Assembly: GCA_034509425.1 (NCBI GenBank)
Contig: JAVTVJ010000371.1
Coordinates: forward strand, 1,054,001-1,118,000
DNA length: 64,000 nucleotides
Source of the DNA: Eopsaltria australis
Taxonomy: Eukaryota > Chordata > Aves > Passeriformes > Petroicidae
Direction: 5' to 3'
Part shown: positions 1-12,497 of the stretch, one piece after another
Layout: each line of letters begins with the position of its first letter
Numbering within the stretch: position 1 is the first letter of the stretch
The notes under the pieces: generated by a model
Seen by the model: only the letters and a program-made list of their open reading frames with translations
Told to the model about the DNA's origin: nothing
Databases searched by the model: none
Made by a program: the position numbers and the translations under genes

Positions 1-3000
1 CAACACCATAAAAGCATCCAACCACTTTGAAAAGTGAAAGCCCCTTCATGAAAAGAGTTGACCCTCATACCTTGATAAATGACAGTACATAAATACACCA
101 AACCATGATCTCTTCATAACATCACATCATGCCTTGTACCAGGTGACTGAGTCAAAGCAAAGGTTGCATCATTATTACTACTCAGCAGCTACAACTGTAT
201 TAGAGTCTGGAAATTCATCTCTTGGAAAATATTACTGGAAGCATTAATTAAAATACACTTCATATACCTAGGGCTTGTTATATTCACCCAAGCTCTATAT
301 AAATACTAACTAATGACAGCTAGTGAAAATGAAATATTCAGTGTTCAAACCTTAAAGCACAGCAAAACAATACTGCATTTAAATCGCATTAAAGGAAATG
401 TATACAAAGAGTTTGATCAATTTTTTTCTCCATGTAGAAATAATGAGAAAGAGAACAGATAAATTAAATAAAAATTTAAATAGAATTCTTCCCAAATTTA
501 AGACAAGTGCAAGAACACCAAGGGGCAAGGGGCAAGCAAGACAGAATCCAACAACACAATTTTAATCAAAGGCACAAAATGGTGGGACTTGTCCTTGCTC
601 TCTCTCGTCTTTTGAAAGGAGCTGCACACACCCCTTGTGTCTTTTAACACTGTCAGGAAGCTGCCTGAGGACAGCCTAAGTTTCAGCATAACTTGCATCT
701 CGTGTGCCAAGTTCCAGCCTGGAGTGAATTTTTAACAGTAGAGTTATAAACCCGTGAAAATGGGGGCTTACAGCTGAACTGCCGACAAACCCTTCACTGC
801 CTGCTGCACACGGCGCCAATAATAGACAAAACTGCCCCGTTTTATAGCACGCAAAAAGGCTGGAATTCAGCTGTTATCAGGCATAATAATAAACTTCTGC
901 TAGGGACTCAGGCTCCCAGCCTCAGATTTACATTCCCTCTGTCACTAAGAGTTTTTAAGTTAAACAATTTTACATGAAAATGCAGTACACAACATTTATA
1001 TTACTGATGGCGTTTGTTCCAACTGCTCTTGTGCTAAAACGCTGTGCAATTTTCCTCCTGCTCTCCACCTCCTCCTCCTCCCTATCCTGAGACACCAGAA
1101 CTGGGTATTGACCTGCTCACTCCTAATCCTGGGCAGGGCCTCATGAAAAAAATAAAATATCCCTCCAGATTACCTTCTTGCTGCACTTATCAAGCTACTC
1201 CAAGAAGAAGGGAAAGAAAAAAAAAACCAGCAGCAAAAAAGCTGTACGTTCACTTTCCTCCTGCTAAAGAGCTGAGGTCAGATAGGGAAAAACTAGGGGA
1301 AAAAAAAAAAGCAGGCTTGCTTCTCACGCAACAGACATGAGGGAAAAAAACCCCATCTGCTCTAGAGGATGTAAAAGATCTTAAAGAGTTGTCACCCAAG
1401 TTGTCCCCAGCCACCAGAACAGAGATCAGCTATTCAGACAAGTTCTTAAGCACAACTCTGCACTACTTTGAAGTTTCCCTTTCTCCAGAAATCTATCCTT
1501 CACTCCTCCTAAGGAACAGAATTACATCAGTGACCACCAAGTTTAAATTTATCTGCCCAACGTCTATATTTTACTTTTTAATCCATCTCTCAGGAACAGC
1601 TTTTAACGCATTTGGATTTTTTTTTTTCTGTCATAAAATATTCTATTTATTTCCCAGCAGCTGGTGTCAAAAAAGTTGTTGTTTTCTTTAAATATTACTC
1701 TTAAATAAATAAAATCTGTTTTCATATCATGTAAAATTAGTTTTGCCTGCTGTGAGTTTGTGGCATTACGAAGTGATCATTTTTCCTATGAATTATTCAG
1801 AATTAGGATAAAAAAAGGAGAATAAAAAGATGACGGACAATAGCACGCCATTCAATTTGTCTAAATGCTGCAGTCATACTAATAGTTCACTGTGTGCAGC
1901 ACAGATGAAACACTTTTTCTTTGTCAAATGTAGCCACTAACCTTAATTTAGTATTTCAGAGAAAGGCAGTGAAAGAGATTTATTTCGTTCCTGTGTCCCC
2001 CCGTGACTTATCTAGTTGGGCAAATAACAGACATGTCTCTTTTTGCCAGCAAGATATCAGTGTTTTAGACAACAAGTTTTTGTTTGCTTATCATCTGTTC
2101 CATGGCTCCACTAGTCCTTGATGGCCTTTAAGTATTTTCTTTTTTTTTTTATTTTAACCTATTCCTTGTTTAAACCTCTGGTTTGACAGCATCTCTCTGT
2201 CTTTTCCAAAAAACTATTAGAATTGTTAACATTTCCTCTGGAGTCTTCATATTACCCTGTCTTTCGGAACTGCTGTAACTGCACAGCTGTAATTATTCTC
2301 ACTTTGAATTCTAACTGTCATATTTGGAAGGGGATGACGGGTGGGATTTTAATAAATCATTCAGGCTCCCCAAGGCATACAGTATCTCACCAAATCTACT
2401 GAGAACTTTTAAGGGAAGGGCTTATGGACTGAATGTATAGATAAAGTTAAGACATAAAATGCCTTTTTCATCAAGAAGAATGAGAAAATGATGATGAATT
2501 TGTGGGTGAAAAACTCAGTAAGATAAAAAATTCTGTTTTAAATGGTTTATCACTGAGATCTTCCTTGTAACAACTTGAAAACAGAATACTTTTATGAAGC
2601 TTCAGAACATGGCTACTGAGTAAAATAAGTCTACTCTAAAAGAGTGTGTTTGAGACTCATGAATTTCATCTATCATTAGAACACAGAAATCAGTCACTTA
2701 CATTCCATTTCAACTTCTACGTTCCATACATTATGGGAATTAAAATATTTCTATCACAATAATGCCCAGAGTCAGATCAGAAACAGCAATTCCTTGTACC
2801 ATACAGAGAGAGGGATTCCCTACCAAATATTTTTAATGGGGTAACATTAACCTGTCATACAATATTCTCCAGAAACACCAGCCATCCTTTACTATCCTTT
2901 GAGCAGGAAGAAGTTTCAATGTTCAGAAAGAAACTGATGATTTTTTGAGGGAGAAAGAGACTGGGTGGGGTTTGTTTTTCAATAATCAGAGTGAATTTCC

Positions 3001-5548
3001 CTCAGAATACAATGCAAATGGATTCAAATGAAAATCCTGGACCTGGAGATTGGAATCCTGGACTGTTTTCTCTGACCAGTATCATAAAAAGTGGAGTGTC
3101 TCATGCAGCAATGGTATGTTGATCACAAAGTCCTTCCACAATAAAGCACAAACACGTCTGTTGTCAATTAAAAGCAAGATTATGATGAAGTGTCCCAAAT
3201 TCCATTATCCCATAGCTACAAGCCATTACTCTTTTTTCCAATTTAATTTTTTTAAGTAGGTCATTCGGGTATACTCAAATTCTTTTTTTTTTTGCCATCC
3301 ATGCCAGCCCAATTTTGGCCAAGTCTCCACACCCTCGAGAAAAAAATAAAATCCACATATTTATTTTATACAAAATTCAAATATTTTTATACACAAGTCT
3401 CACCCACATCATGCAAATTTCTATACACTAGATAGTCAAATGCTGTAGTCCATGAATCTTGCTTCCATAGCCTTTCAACATTTTTCATTTGGAGGCTAAT
3501 GTAAATGGTAAATATTTCAGGCTTACTAGACACAATAGGGTGTTTAAAGCACAAAGCATCTCAAGACCTAATAGGAAAGAAAATCATGTCTCATGCTATC
3601 TGAAAGGAAGACCCATCTGCTTCCAGGAGTCATCAGCCTCCTGCCTCCACACCAACACAGCTGCATCACAGCCATCTCAGCAGTACCTACAACTCTGTGG
3701 TGTTTAGAAAATTTCCCCACTTTGTGAACTTTAGGAAATGAAAGAAGAAATTGGCCCAGGAAAACCAAGCTTTACCCTGAACTTTAGTAAAAAACAAGAA
3801 AAGACTGTGGGACTAGCGTGTCGATGCCCACAAAGCACATACATACGCTGGACGCAAAAGACAAGAAGATTTCAGTTCCAATTCTAATTCTTGTGAGAAA
3901 TCCCATAAACATTTTGATGGATTAAAATTCCCATTAGGGACCTTTCCCAGTGTCCACTCTGCCTATGGGGACTGCTGGGACTTACCAGTGCATTCCATCC
4001 ACAGCCACACAAAGAAGTTACAGACTGCTTCTCCAAATATAAAAGTGCCTAAGTACATTGCAGTATCCTTAGCACTGATTTTTGCTTTAGTTTTTGCTTT
4101 CTTTACTAATACACATTCATTAGGAACACTGCAAGTGAGCAAAATCTACTGACACCAGTAAAAATTACGTATGCTGACTGAAATTATTGATAAAGGACTG
4201 AGAGGTAGTAAAGTAATCAATGCTAGTTTGCACAGTTTTATGGAAAATAGGTCCTGTCAAACAAACTTTATTTTGTTCTTTGGTAAGGATATGTATTTTA
4301 TAAGCCTAAGAGCTTATACATTTACAGTTTTATAAGCATTTTACCTAGGACTACTGCAGAACATTCTTGTTCCATCAATGAAAGCATATGTTGAACAGCT
4401 AACTAATGGAAGACCCTCAGAAATCTATTACCCTAAGGGGGTCTTCAAATACAGGTGGGCTGAAGAAGATGCAAGTAAAATTAGTAATAACAACAACACT
4501 ATTCAGCATTTTGATCAATGACTCGTAAGTTATAAAATCACTGCTGATAAAAATTTCCAGGTGATTCAAAGACTGATAAAATATCAGGAGAACAGGATAT
4601 CAAGACATGGGGACAATCAGGTTTTGCAAAAGTTCTGTTCCTTCAAATAAAACTCTTAGTAGAGCAAGCCTTCAAGAAAAAGGAACGCATGATGTATCTA
4701 CTGGATGGGACATGGATGCAGGTGGGGTGTGCTGCATCCTGAAAAACAGAGATTCTGAAAAGAATTACAACAAATAAACAACTGAACATGAACATGCAGT
4801 GCAATGTGGCAGAAATGGCCAAAGCATTCCCTGGAGGCATAAACAGGAGGTAGTGGGTAGGCTTGGAAAGGCATTTTTACTTTCCTGTATTGCATTGTTT
4901 TCTAAAGGGATTTTCAATTGGGTGAAGAAAGGCATAACAAGAACAAAAGTCTAGAACGTGAAGCCAAGAATGAAGGAAAGAAAAGTCAAATCGAAGCAGA
5001 AACAAATCCCACATTTTTAAATAGCAAGGGAATTGACCAGTGGAACAAAACTATCAATGGAAGGGAGGAGCTTTAACCTCCTGATGGGTTCAAGATGGAG
5101 AGAATCTGTTTGTGCAAAACTGGGCTCAAAACACGAATGACCTTTATGACCTCAAACCATCCAAAGAGAAATTTCGGACATTATGTTTCATGTGACCTTC
5201 AGAGTGAAAAAGAACATTCTTCCTTCTGAGTGACCAGAGCAAGCAGTCCTCCCACAAAGGATGAGTCCAGCACAGCGGAAAGGTTTCACTGCTTCTGAAG
5301 ATTTCTGAGAAGAATTGTGAATTCTGGAGAAAGTCTGGAAAGACACTACTCATATCCTCTGAAAAATATGAGTTGCTTTGTTAGTTAGTTGAGTGACTAT
5401 ATTTTACCAGAACATAGCCCAGTGGAGGGCCATCACTGAGAGTTCACATTCAAACAACTCCCAGAGCTAGAATGTTTGAGTCCTCTCTAGGTTTGGATTC
5501 ACCTTGTGCTGGAAGCCAAGTCAGGTCTGCTACCCACACAGTATGTTA
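1..5548. other. Noncoding DNA, no gene recognised
   Basis: AT-rich single-copy-looking sequence with many short A and T runs. The open frames here are 100 codons or fewer, are not supported by splice-site pairs or by any protein I recognise, and several overlap on opposite strands (for example 3489-3707 and 3568-3768), as expected by chance. No complete repeat family member was recognised. A single POU octamer (ATGCAAAT, 3012-3019) is present but is uninformative alone. The stretch is probably intergenic or intronic. Confidence 0.6.
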
Positions 5549-5825
5549 AAATCATAGAATCACAGAACTGGAAGGGACCTTAAAGATCAAGCAATTCCAA
5601 CCCTGCCATGGACAGGGGTACCTTCCACTAGAGCAGGTTGCTCCAAGCCCCAGCCAGGCAGGCCTCGAACACTTCCAGGAATAGGGCATCCACAGCTCCT
5701 CTGGACAGCCTGTTCTAGTGCCTCACCACTTTCATGGAAGAGTTTGTTCCTAATATCTAATCTAAAACTGTCCTCTTTCAGATTAAAACCATTATCCCAT
5801 GTCCCCCATTTGTTACCAAAGGGAT
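5549..5825 (-). mobile_element. CR1 LINE, 5'-truncated 3' end
   Basis: The plus strand starts with the reverse complement of the CR1 3' tail (ATCATAGAATCACAGAACTG) and continues through GGAAGGGACCTTAAAGATC and CACTTCCAGGAATAGGGCAT, all hallmarks of avian CR1. Read on the minus strand, the element keeps part of the ORF2 C-terminus: an open stretch around 5740-5800 contains NGFNLKEDSFRLDIRNK, the conserved tail after the reverse transcriptase domain. The frame is then lost, so the copy is a dead fragment. The reverse transcriptase, endonuclease and 5' end are all absent, as is usual for CR1 because reverse transcription stops early. The 96-codon minus-strand open frame at 5587-5877 is this relic, not a host gene. 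The 3' boundary (5549) is clear; the inner boundary is uncertain by about 20 bases. Confidence 0.95.
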
Positions 5826-8518
5826 TTTTTTGCCAGTTATGACTCCTGGAATTCAGAGATTCTGAAGTTTGCTTCAAGCCTCATATTCAAGCATATATGA
5901 GATGACTGTGAAACCATTATGTTTTATCCTCTACTATATTTCCCATCACCCATAGTACTGAAAGTTCACCTATGGTCTAAGAATACTGCTACAGCTGAAA
6001 AAAAAGAACAACAGGCATTAATGAAATTTTTTAATGGCAGCAAATAGCTAATTTTCAAGTTCTACCTCAAAGCTGGAGCTGAAGAAATAAACACCCCCCT
6101 AAATATCCTGCTGGGCACAGCATCAGAGCTGGCTTCAAGGGAACAGCACCACCTACTGAATTCCTCCCGAGGGCCCCTCCAGTTATGCCTGGTGATTCTC
6201 TTGACCAAGTACTGACCAACAATTCTCAATAAATCACACCCCAAGATGGCACAGCTGCAGGCACTCAAGGTGATAAGAGATGTTTTCCATTCCTAACTCT
6301 AGCTCTGAATTTTCCTTCTACCTTCCTTCTGCTATAAATGGTTCAGCTTATAAATGCCATCATTTTTTTGATGTCACTAAAACTATGTTTTAGTTACAGT
6401 TACAAGCAAATGTCACTCATCTACACACTCTACCTACTGCCTGAAAACAATATGATTTAAGGAGTATGTCAGCAGTAAGAAAAGACTCTTCCCACTGGAT
6501 TAAAAATGTGCATTTTAAGAAAGGAAACACTTTTAGAAAGAAGGAGAGGGAGTCTTCTGTTTCTGTAGTTTATTTTTCTGCTTAATGAAACAAGGTTTCC
6601 AGCTTCTACAATAGCAGCTGCAAAGGCACTTCATTAATCTCCTGAGTGCACTGCCTCTCCCTGCATACCTGTGGCTGCCCTGCTCGAGACTCCTGAAAAT
6701 TATCTGTTGGCATCACTTCAACATTCTTATGAAATAGAAAAAAAGCTAAAAAAAAGTATAAAACTATGTTAATTCTACAACTTTCAGAACAAGCACGTTA
6801 ACCAACAAGTTCATTGTATGTGCTTCTCCCATATTTTTAAGACATCCAGCAGCACTGAACTCCAACTTGCTCCCACTGAGAATAAATCAAAAGACCGTCT
6901 GTAGAGATCTACTCAAATAAATGACAAACAGGGGAAGAAGTCATTACTGCAATCTCAACACAGACTGCGTCAAATGCCAGATGCTTGTTCAGGCCAAAGC
7001 CTTCAGGGATGATTAAAAAAACACACAAGAATTTTCAGAAGTGCTCAAGTACGCTAAGAAAACAAATGGCATGGGAAGCAAAGATTGCTCATGTCTCCTA
7101 ACATCATCTAGATGATCTGAAAACCCCACGTGATGAGATTTGGCCCAAGGATTTAGACAAATGCAAGTTTTCCCACCTTGTTCAGGAGTATTTAATTTGA
7201 CTCATCTATTGAAAATGGATGGATATGCTCACATTAACGCTCTCTATTTTAAGAGGAAACAGGATCAGTGAGCCCCAGACCTCACCATCTGGGGTTTCTT
7301 GGTTTAAAAACTAAACATTAATTATGCAAGGGCTTTACAGGGTTCTCAGATCTGTAATGGCAAAGCTACATCGAGGAAATAAAAAGCTGGCGACAGGGCA
7401 GTACTCACAGGTCTGATTACTAATTACATTTGCTTCCTTATACTTGCACCTGCCATAATTATGATAAAGGGTGGAGTTTCAAGTAGAGTTGATAGGGAAT
7501 TTTATGACAGAATTCCCTCCAGAACAGTGGAAGACACCACAGTTTTTACAGCGCAGTATTTGTTGGAAACACAAAGATCTTTTGTGTCATCCATGTCATG
7601 GCTAAGCCACAGCTCTGATTTCACTCACAGACGACCAAAATGGTCTATACTGTGCAAAGTTTAGCTGACTCCAAATATAGAACTCTGTAGCAGCATGGAA
7701 TGGAAAAAAAAATCTTTGCTTACAACTCATTTCATATATGGGTTTTAAAAAGTAAAATCATTATCCCACCAAGTGAAAATTCTGGCTTGTGTTCCACTCA
7801 AGGTTTGGAGAACGAAAGGGAAATTAATATGTACGCTTGAGTCTATTCATGCAGTTACATTTTAACGCTGCAGTATAATCTCTTCTTCTTCACAATATCA
7901 CAATATTTTTCCTAACTGATCTCCAAGCTCGAGCTTCACTTCTACATAAACCAGGACATACTGTTTTCCACATGCATACAGTGTACACAGCAATAAGAAA
8001 ATCAAATGAAAACTACAGACGTGACCAAAATGGAGGTAAGAGTGGAGGCTTATTTGCTGTAGTGTTGTTTCCCCACTGGCAGAGTGACTTCCATGATGAA
8101 GTCTATTCACTAAAAAAACCTGCTCTTCATTTCAGCATCCATTCTAACAATAAACTACTGGAAAAATGCTTGGGAATACTTATTAATGCAACAAAACAGC
8201 AAATACCATTCTGGCACCAGGAGAACAAGCTAGTTAAGCCCATTATTTTATTTTTTAATTCACAGGAAACTAGTCCTTCCTAGCACCTACCTCAACCCTC
8301 CAAAAAAAAAAGGGAAAAAAATAAAGGTAAAGAAAACAAGACCTTAGAGAACGGGCAGTTGAGCAGAGGACTAAAATACCCCATGCATCAGGCAAAAGCC
8401 TGTAATAATATCTAGAACGACAGCACAGCCATTGTTAGTGCTGCCAAAGCGCTGCATGTTTGCTGTATCACCCCAGGTCCCTGGAGAATAATAAAGTAAG
8501 CAGATTAGACAGAGACTG
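5826..8518. other. Noncoding DNA, no gene recognised
   Basis: No repeat family, RNA gene or convincing exon was seen. A short perfect hairpin (CCCCAGA / TCTGGGG, 7273-7294) is too small to interpret. The 103-codon frame at 7972-8283 overlaps a minus-strand frame and has no recognisable domain. A/T runs occur near 8302-8325. Probably intergenic or intronic. Confidence 0.55.
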
Positions 8519-8645
8519 ATGTCTCTGCACTGCTCCCACCTCCGCCGAGCACGGCGCAGCTCCGCGCTCCGGAGCGCAGGCGGGCAGGTGAGCCCACGGA
8601 ACGGGTACCCCGCGCTGGCGGGGGTGGGGGGCCGAGAGCTGCTGC
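8519..8645. promoter_or_regulatory. Small isolated CpG island, possible promoter / noncoding first exon
   Basis: In a window otherwise poor in CpG, this patch of about 125 bases holds roughly fifteen CpG dinucleotides (for example CTCCGCCGAGCACGGCGCAG and CCGCGCTGGCGGGGGTG). Such density in vertebrates usually marks an unmethylated promoter or an orphan island. On the plus strand, GGCGGGCAG is followed by GTGAGC at 8588-8593, a good 5' splice site. A possible acceptor, ATTATTTAACAG, ends at 8676 and would give an 89-base intron. No TATA box is obvious. The overlapping 71-codon frame has no known domain, so any transcript would most likely be noncoding. A chance GC-rich patch is the alternative. 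Confidence 0.45.
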
Positions 8646-9107
8646 CAACAACCAGGGCCTGTTTATTATTTAACAGTTGGTATTGCTACAGGCCTGGCAC
8701 TGCAATAGAGCAATCTCTGTTTCAGCAAGAGTAAGCCTGATTACAAGAGCACAGGAGCCAAATCGTGTTAACCATCATCGGCGAGAAGCTCAGTGCCCCC
8801 AACAGGCACTTACAGCAGCGTCTGTCCGTCCATCCGTCCTCAGGCTGACTCCCTGGGCAGAGTAAAGAAGAGATGGCGGTCCTCATGTGGGACAGGGAAG
8901 GTTTTTGACAGGATGGTCCTCAAAAATGTAGGGTACTTGTATTGGCACTAGTCAGTCCACGTCCTCCTCTCCATTTTTATGAGCCCATACGTAGCCTCAA
9001 CTCACCACCTTAAGCACCTGGTGTCACCCATGGCTAACAAAGAAAAATCTTCCATCTCCGGGCAGGGCAGGAGTCAAGAACTATTTCACCTCCCAGCAAG
9101 GACAGTG
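8646..9107. other. Noncoding DNA with a short GTCC/ATCC simple repeat
   Basis: Between the CpG patch and the next CR1. Contains a short tetranucleotide run (GTCCGTCCATCCGTCC, about 8823-8838). The open frames at 8677-8865 and 8979-9215 show no host domain, and the latter runs into the CR1 relic. Confidence 0.55.
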
Positions 9108-9307
9108 TGCCATAGAGAAAGGACTGGAACAGGCTGCCCAGGGAGGTTGTGGATTGCCAAACAGTGTCAGGGTTCAAAAGTCAGGTTGGATAAGGCCTTG
9201 AGTAACCTAGTCTAATGGGAGGTGTCCCTGCCTGGGGCAGGTGAGGAGCTGGAACTAGACAATCTTTAAGGTCCATTCCAGCCCCTTAGCATCCTATGAT
9301 TCTATGG
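9108..9307 (+). mobile_element. CR1 LINE, 5'-truncated 3' end
   Basis: Plus-strand CR1 3' end. It begins near GGACTGGAACAGGCTGCCCA and ends in the diagnostic 3' tail ATCCTATGATTCTATGG (9291-9307). The end of ORF2 is still readable: RLDKALSNLV followed by the stop codon TAA at 9213-9215, matching the usual CR1 ORF2 terminus. The 3' UTR follows with GGAGGTGTCCCTGCC and AATCTTTAAGGTCCATTCC. The codons upstream of RLD are degraded, so this is a dead fragment. The 5' boundary is uncertain; weak similarity may extend back to about 9083. It lies in the opposite orientation to the other two CR1 fragments. Confidence 0.95.
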
Positions 9308-9846
9308 CTTCACCAGTGCAACTCCTATGATTCAAAGAAAAGCAACACTGACAAATAACTTGGCATTAAAAGTTTTCTTCACTTGTGCAGAAGTCATCCC
9401 TGTACACAAGAAAAATCTGGAACAACTCCCTACACACACATGAATTTCAACTGATCCAATTAAAAAATTTATTTACAGGAATGCACAAAGTTTCAGTCAC
9501 AGTCTATAAGAGAAATTGTGAAGTATGGAATCTATTGAGTAAATGTAATTATTAAGTGCCATGAATAAATAATACTGGGTCAACCCTCAACAATCTATTG
9601 CAATCATAACAAAGGAAGATCAGAACATGTTGGTGATATGAAGCCTTCAGTTTTAGCTTGTTTATTTAAATGCTGCCTCATTTTGGTAGCCACAAGAAGC
9701 TAGTTGCATCTGACGGCTGCTTCTCAGTCTGCACAAAACAAGCTCAATGATCATCTACTTCCTGACGAACAAGCATTTCTCCAGTTTTGCTGAGGTTCTG
9801 CAAGGGTGGGCTGCTGGGAGACATGTAGTCACTTGAATCACCACCA
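9308..9846. other. Noncoding DNA, no gene recognised
   Basis: AT-rich sequence between a CR1 and a MIR-like fragment. No repeat, RNA gene or exon recognised. Confidence 0.55.
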
Positions 9847-9945
9847 CTGGTTTGCTACGTGACACTGAGACCTGGGGGAAAGTGACTCTTCTCACATCCT
9901 GCCTTCATGAAATGGGGAAAATGAAAAGCAATGCATGTAAAAACT
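9847..9945 (+). mobile_element. Degraded MIR-type SINE fragment
   Basis: The order of motifs follows the MIR core and 3' part: TTTGCTACGTGACACTGAG resembles the 'gctgtgtgaccttggg' region, GGGGAAAGTGACTCTTC the 'caagtcacttaacctc' region, and TTCATGAAATGGGGAAAATG the 'catctgtaaaatgggg' region. Similarity is only moderate, as expected of a very old element. MIR copies are rare but present in birds. Confidence 0.5.
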
Positions 9946-10189
9946 AACAACTGACTCTTTAATATTGATGAGGAGCTTAGCACTACTGACATGGTACGTG
10001 TGCTTAGAAACACACCGTTTGATTTTATTCTGCATCACTATAACAGACCCCGACTGCTCTCATCAGCAGAGGGACAGCAAATGCAAAAGCCTGTGGAAAC
10101 TAAGATTTAATTTTAAGTTGAGATCACTCCCAAGTTGGAAGAGCCTGGAGCATGATAAAGCAGGATCCTTCAATGAACTTGTTATGGTC
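9946..10189. other. Noncoding DNA, no gene recognised
   Basis: Nothing recognised. Confidence 0.5.
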
Positions 10190-10760
10190 TCACCATGAGA
10201 AGGGCCCTGAGCATCATGAGGGATCCCATATCCAGGGAAATCTGGAGCCTGCCATCGCTTCTGGGCAGCACAGGAAAGCGTTACTCAGACAGGTGGTTAG
10301 AAGCACAAGCCACCACCTGCTCCTGGATCTCTTGTCGCTGTTCTCCCCAGCTGACTCTGGCCCTGGCTGCTTTCAGCTGGCCAGCGCAGCTGCCCCGTGC
10401 TGCTGCAGGGAGATGGCTGCAGGCTGCTCGCAGGAGAGGTGGGAGCAGCAGCTGCTCACTCTTCCTTCCCTGCCGCCTGCCGCAGAGCTCTCTCAGACCT
10501 GGAGAGGGGCACCAGGATGGGGCTTCTATTTAGATGCCCTAGGTTAGTCAAAAACCTTTGGCTGCTGCACAAGCCATGGTCTCACCTGTAAATTGCAAAC
10601 CAGGGGAGTCTGAAGTAGACCCTGCAGGGTGCCAGGAGCGATGGCTGCGCTCGGCTCCGAGGTGCAGGGAAGGGTGGACACAGCACACCCAGCCACGGGA
10701 CCTACCCTATGGATGTGCACCACAGACTTCAGTCCCCAGAGCTGCCAGTTTGGCACTAAC
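10190..10760. other. GC-richer segment of unknown origin
   Basis: This block is visibly richer in G and C than its surroundings, with many GCTG/CAGC words (for example GCTGCAGGGAGATGGCTGCA near 10401-10420). Several overlapping plus-strand frames remain open (131, 112, 64 and 72 codons) and one minus-strand frame of 103 codons. None encodes a domain I recognise, and the coexistence of open frames in different phases argues for base composition rather than coding selection. It could be an old repeat, a decayed retrocopy or a regulatory island. Confidence 0.3.
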
Positions 10761-11689
10761 ACATAATTTGTACTAAATAACCTTTCAAGAATTTGAACAC
10801 AAATAATGCAATAATAGCAATTAGACCCTTTACTAAGCATAGCTGTATCAGACACGCAGTCCAGTCATTTCACAGAAGGTAAAAAGCACTTGACAAAGGA
10901 ATGTGCACCTTCACAGGCACTAGAGGTGTGCAGGTATATGTAATAATTGCATTCCTTATGTATTAATGTTTGCATATAAGAAATGCATGCTGAGCTAGCA
11001 TAACACCTCCTTCCTCAAATAATAACTAAGTTTCATACTGTGCCTGAAGTGCTCTTTATATAGTACACAGAAATGGGTTATGTAAAGATTAGAGCTGTGA
11101 GAGTTGTTCAAAACATAACTAAGAATCTAGCAACGAAATCAATTCTAACCTGAGTTTCCCCAATATGAAACTCAGGCCAGTTTTATAGAAAGATCTGTGA
11201 ATTTTTTGATAGTTTTGATACTGAAATCATACCAATCTTATACCAATAAACAGAAAGGAGAAGGAAAATAAGAAAAGGATAAAATGGCATGGAAAGAGGC
11301 TGAAAAAGAAAAAAACAAAACAGAAGCAGTAAGGTTTCTTCCCTTCTTCCCATGCTACTGCCCTTCTTTCCCATAGTGAAAAGAGGAAAAAGAGCCCCCA
11401 GCTTTCAGTGAGTGAATCTTGTTATAGTGGAGCCGTGGTGCAATGTGTGGAGCTCAGGGTTTTCAGATGCTTTTGTATGTATGTGCATCGTTACTAGGAG
11501 ATGACTAGATTTGGTACCAGGATAATATTCCACCATTGTGTGGTGTTTTCCCATCTGATGTTGCCTTTTCCCCAGTTTAAAAAAAGAGAAACTAATAAAA
11601 AAGAAAATTAAAAAAGATACAATAATTGTTACTGCACACTCTAATGAATTATTGTGTTCAAGGTTCCTACAAAAAAAGTAATATTATAC
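10761..11689. other. Noncoding DNA, no gene recognised
   Basis: AT-rich, with purine-rich stretches near 11250-11330. No repeat family or exon recognised. Confidence 0.55.
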
Positions 11690-12160
11690 TCGGCTTATGT
11701 TTTAATTGATTTATTAATATTTTATCACAGGAATGTAATTTAAGCTCCTCATGATTTAGATCTCATAAACCTTTAGCATTTTGCAAATTCAAATTCCAAT
11801 TTAAAGCCAGGGCGAGCAATTAACTTTTCTATCATCTTGTCAGGGGAGAAGGTTCGTGTTTAATTTGAGACAAAGTGACAGAAATATATATACACTGTAT
11901 GTATTACCCCAATTTAATTTATGAGTCAGCACCATCCACCTTCCAAATGTAGATTTAATGGAAGGGGAGGAGGGAGTGGGGGAAAGACCCCCTGCTATTG
12001 TGGCACTTGCTGCAATATCTGCCCCAAATTCACTATGAAATACTGCCCCTGGCTTATTGAGATACAGGGCTAGATTGATTACAGCTCTATTTTCAACCCT
12101 TTTGTTTTAATTTTCATTCACTCATCACTTTCTCATATAAAGTATGTTCTCTCAAATGTC
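11690..12160. promoter_or_regulatory. Candidate conserved noncoding element with NF-E2/MAF-type site
   Basis: Non-repetitive AT-rich block with a dense set of transcription-factor-like words: TTTTAATTGATTTATTAAT near 11700, CAATTAAC near 11818, and ATGAGTCAGCA at 11921-11931. The last is a full match to the NF-E2/BACH/small-MAF type of AP-1 site. Open frames are absent and CpG is scarce. The texture is that of a vertebrate developmental enhancer, but this is inference without an alignment. Confidence 0.3.
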
Positions 12161-12318
12161 AATTAGCATTTCCCAGCCAGCAATGGGCAGTTGAAGCCAC
12201 AGCAGGTACTCCCATTGACTGTCCCAACTATGCTGCTTCCTGCCCCCAACAGCCCCCCTAAAATGCAGATATGAGACAAAGAAAGCTCCCCATAGAATTT
12301 ACATGAGTTAATACCTGT

Positions 12319-12376
12319 GGGGCCAGACCCTGTGGTCCTCACTGCTGCACCAGTCACACTGAAGTCTGTGTGGTTC
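12319..12376. repeat. Relic of ancient palindromic amniote repeat
   Basis: GGGGCCAGACCCTGTGGTCC, then CACACTGAAGTCTGTGTGG, resemble the 'gggccagatcctg...cactgaagtcaatggga' type of short palindromic interspersed repeat found in birds, turtles and crocodilians. Only one arm and the centre are clear. Confidence 0.4.
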
Positions 12377-12497
12377 TCGTTTGATTAAGGAGAAAACAGA
12401 ATAAAAAGTGGTGCTACTAAACTATCCTTGCTGTTATTTCCCATTCAAAAGGACATTCCAACCTCTTTACGTGTAATGAAGGAAACCAACAGCCTAA

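Noticed and set aside
5587..5877. 96-codon minus-strand frame as a possible gene
   Set aside because: It is the decayed C-terminal end of CR1 ORF2 plus CR1 3' sequence.
7273..7294. Hairpin CCCCAGA / TCTGGGG
   Set aside because: A seven-base stem is expected by chance many times in 64 kb.
8979..9215. 78-codon plus-strand frame ending RLDKALSNLV
   Set aside because: It is flank running into the CR1 ORF2 terminus, not a host gene.
10152..10547. 131-codon plus-strand open frame
   Set aside because: Overlaps frames of 112 and 64 codons in other phases; composition explains the lack of stops; no recognisable protein.
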